A DNA stretch of 53,429 nt from Pseudoalteromonas luteoviolacea (GTDB taxonomy: Bacteria > Pseudomonadota > Gammaproteobacteria > Enterobacterales > Alteromonadaceae): assembly GCF_021654285.1 (NCBI RefSeq), contig NZ_JAKFZS010000036.1, positions 1-53,429 on the forward strand, written 5' to 3'. Made by a program: the position numbers and the translations under genes. The notes under the pieces are model-generated. The model made no database searches and was not told the origin of the DNA. It saw only the letters and a list, made by a program, of their open reading frames with translations. Below, piece by piece: positions 52,737 to 53,429 of the stretch (the first letter of the stretch is position 1; each line of letters opens with the position of its first letter).

Positions 52737-53147
52737 CTACTCTGTTGCTTCAGGGAAAAATGGTGAGCCCTGATACCAATACATGCCCGTTGCACATGAA
52801 TTTAAGTTTTCCCAAGTACCATCTGTATATAACACTGTTTTAGCACAAGCTGTCACTGTACCGTCCGGATATGAAGAATAATTACTGAAACGACAACTAG
52901 TACCAGTACCACAATCCCATCGCCCCTTATAGCCGCGATAGCTCCATGTTACTCGAGCAACAGGTTTGCTACTTTTCAACCTAAAGTTAACCGCTGACTT
53001 TTGAGATGAAGTTTGACTAGCACACGACTCTTCCGTATACCTTTGAGGTGTAGGTGTACCACTAATAAGGCATTCAACAACAGCTGCTTGTGCAGAAATG
53101 CTAGCTAAACCCAAACCTAATGCCAATAATAATTTATATTTATTCAT
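52737..53147 (-). CDS. Six-cysteine exported protein, paralogue 4
   Basis: 136 residues from the ATG at 53147, which has AAGGAG five bases upstream; a longer frame to 53171 would put eight residues before the signal peptide and is rejected. Cleavage is after SAQA. All six cysteines and the block TVLYTDGTWENLNSCATGMY are kept. KPVARVTWSYRGYKGRW matches the other copies, with a more basic loop. It is separated from copies 1-3 by the decayed gene and the chaN-like gene, so the set was split after duplication or arose by a second event. Confidence 0.75.
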   Translation of the reverse strand: MNKYKLLLALGLGLASISAQAAVVECLISGTPTPQRYTEESCASQTSSQKSAVNFRLKSSKPVARVTWSYRGYKGRWDCGTGTSCRFSNYSSYPDGTVTACAKTVLYTDGTWENLNSCATGMYWYQGSPFFPEATE

Positions 53148-53429
53148 TTTATCTCCTTTTAAACTAGGCATATATAATCTAAAAATAAAATGTCATTTAA
53201 AATAAATTATGTCAACAACAAATATAAAAATCACCACATAAAATTTATTTTCAGATCACAAATCGCAATAAAAGAAAATCTAAAATGCTTAAATTACAAA
53301 AGCACACCATTAGAGCTTTAATGATAACCCACCAAACTTTAAAAAAGCGAAATAAAAACCCATTAATAAATAAAATAAATTATATATTATCCAAGATAAG
53401 GAAATAAAAATCAGTAAAAAATCAATATA
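53148..53429. other. AT-rich window end without a gene
   Basis: 282 bp of strongly AT-rich DNA upstream of paralogue 4. No frame, hairpin or recognisable site, though a gene could begin beyond the window edge. Confidence 0.35.

Overview
The window reads as chromosomal DNA of a marine gammaproteobacterium of the order Alteromonadales, most likely Pseudoalteromonas. This is judged from protein similarity as I remember it (FadH, SppA, AnsA, PykA, FabA, RMF, Lrp and Mfd all resemble the gammaproteobacterial types), from the rarA-lolA-ftsK-lrp gene order, from the roughly 40% GC look of the DNA, and from the many secreted proteins. No species is claimed. I saw no tRNA, rRNA, CRISPR array, insertion sequence or prophage gene.

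Region 1 (1-10.5 kb) is housekeeping metabolism: fadH, sppA, ansA, gnd and pykA, then a LytS/LytR-type two-component pair. Region 2 (10.8-18 kb) is accessory: a Fur-controlled TonB-dependent siderophore receptor, a decayed receiver-domain gene, a secreted subtilisin with PA, PKD and chitin-binding modules, azurin, and two small unknown genes. Region 3 (18.5-31.2 kb) holds a three-gene operon (pterin synthase-like, M23 peptidase-like, thioesterase), fabA with a FadR/FabR-type control region, rmf, the ftsK-lolA-rarA-crcB-serS run, lrp divergent from ald, and an HDOD gene. Region 4 (31.3-41.3 kb) has a Cache-type chemoreceptor, a PilZ-like protein, the putrescine operon aguA-aguB, then mfd-csiV, a small lipoprotein and an acetyltransferase.

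Region 5 (41.4-53.4 kb) is the most unusual. Nearly every product carries a signal peptide, and most belong to no well-known function. It contains a Calx-beta/DUF4114-like protein; an operon of three paralogous beta-roll proteins built from 15-residue repeats, with no visible membrane anchor; a membrane-bound AraC regulator; a response regulator without an output domain; four paralogous six-cysteine secreted proteins; a heavily decayed secreted-protein gene; and a Fur-controlled ChaN-like lipoprotein. This looks like an expanding and decaying secretome cluster and is the best candidate here for undescribed biology.

Several control regions can be read directly. They include a perfect palindrome filling the pykA promoter, adjacent FadR-like and FabR-like sites at fabA, Fur boxes inside the promoters of the siderophore receptor and chaN-like genes, and an ansA promoter whose predicted start point lies within the sppA terminator stem. 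Starts were moved downstream from the longest open frame where a Shine-Dalgarno site, signal peptide or homologue length argued for it. All family names rest on recognised motifs, not on database searches.
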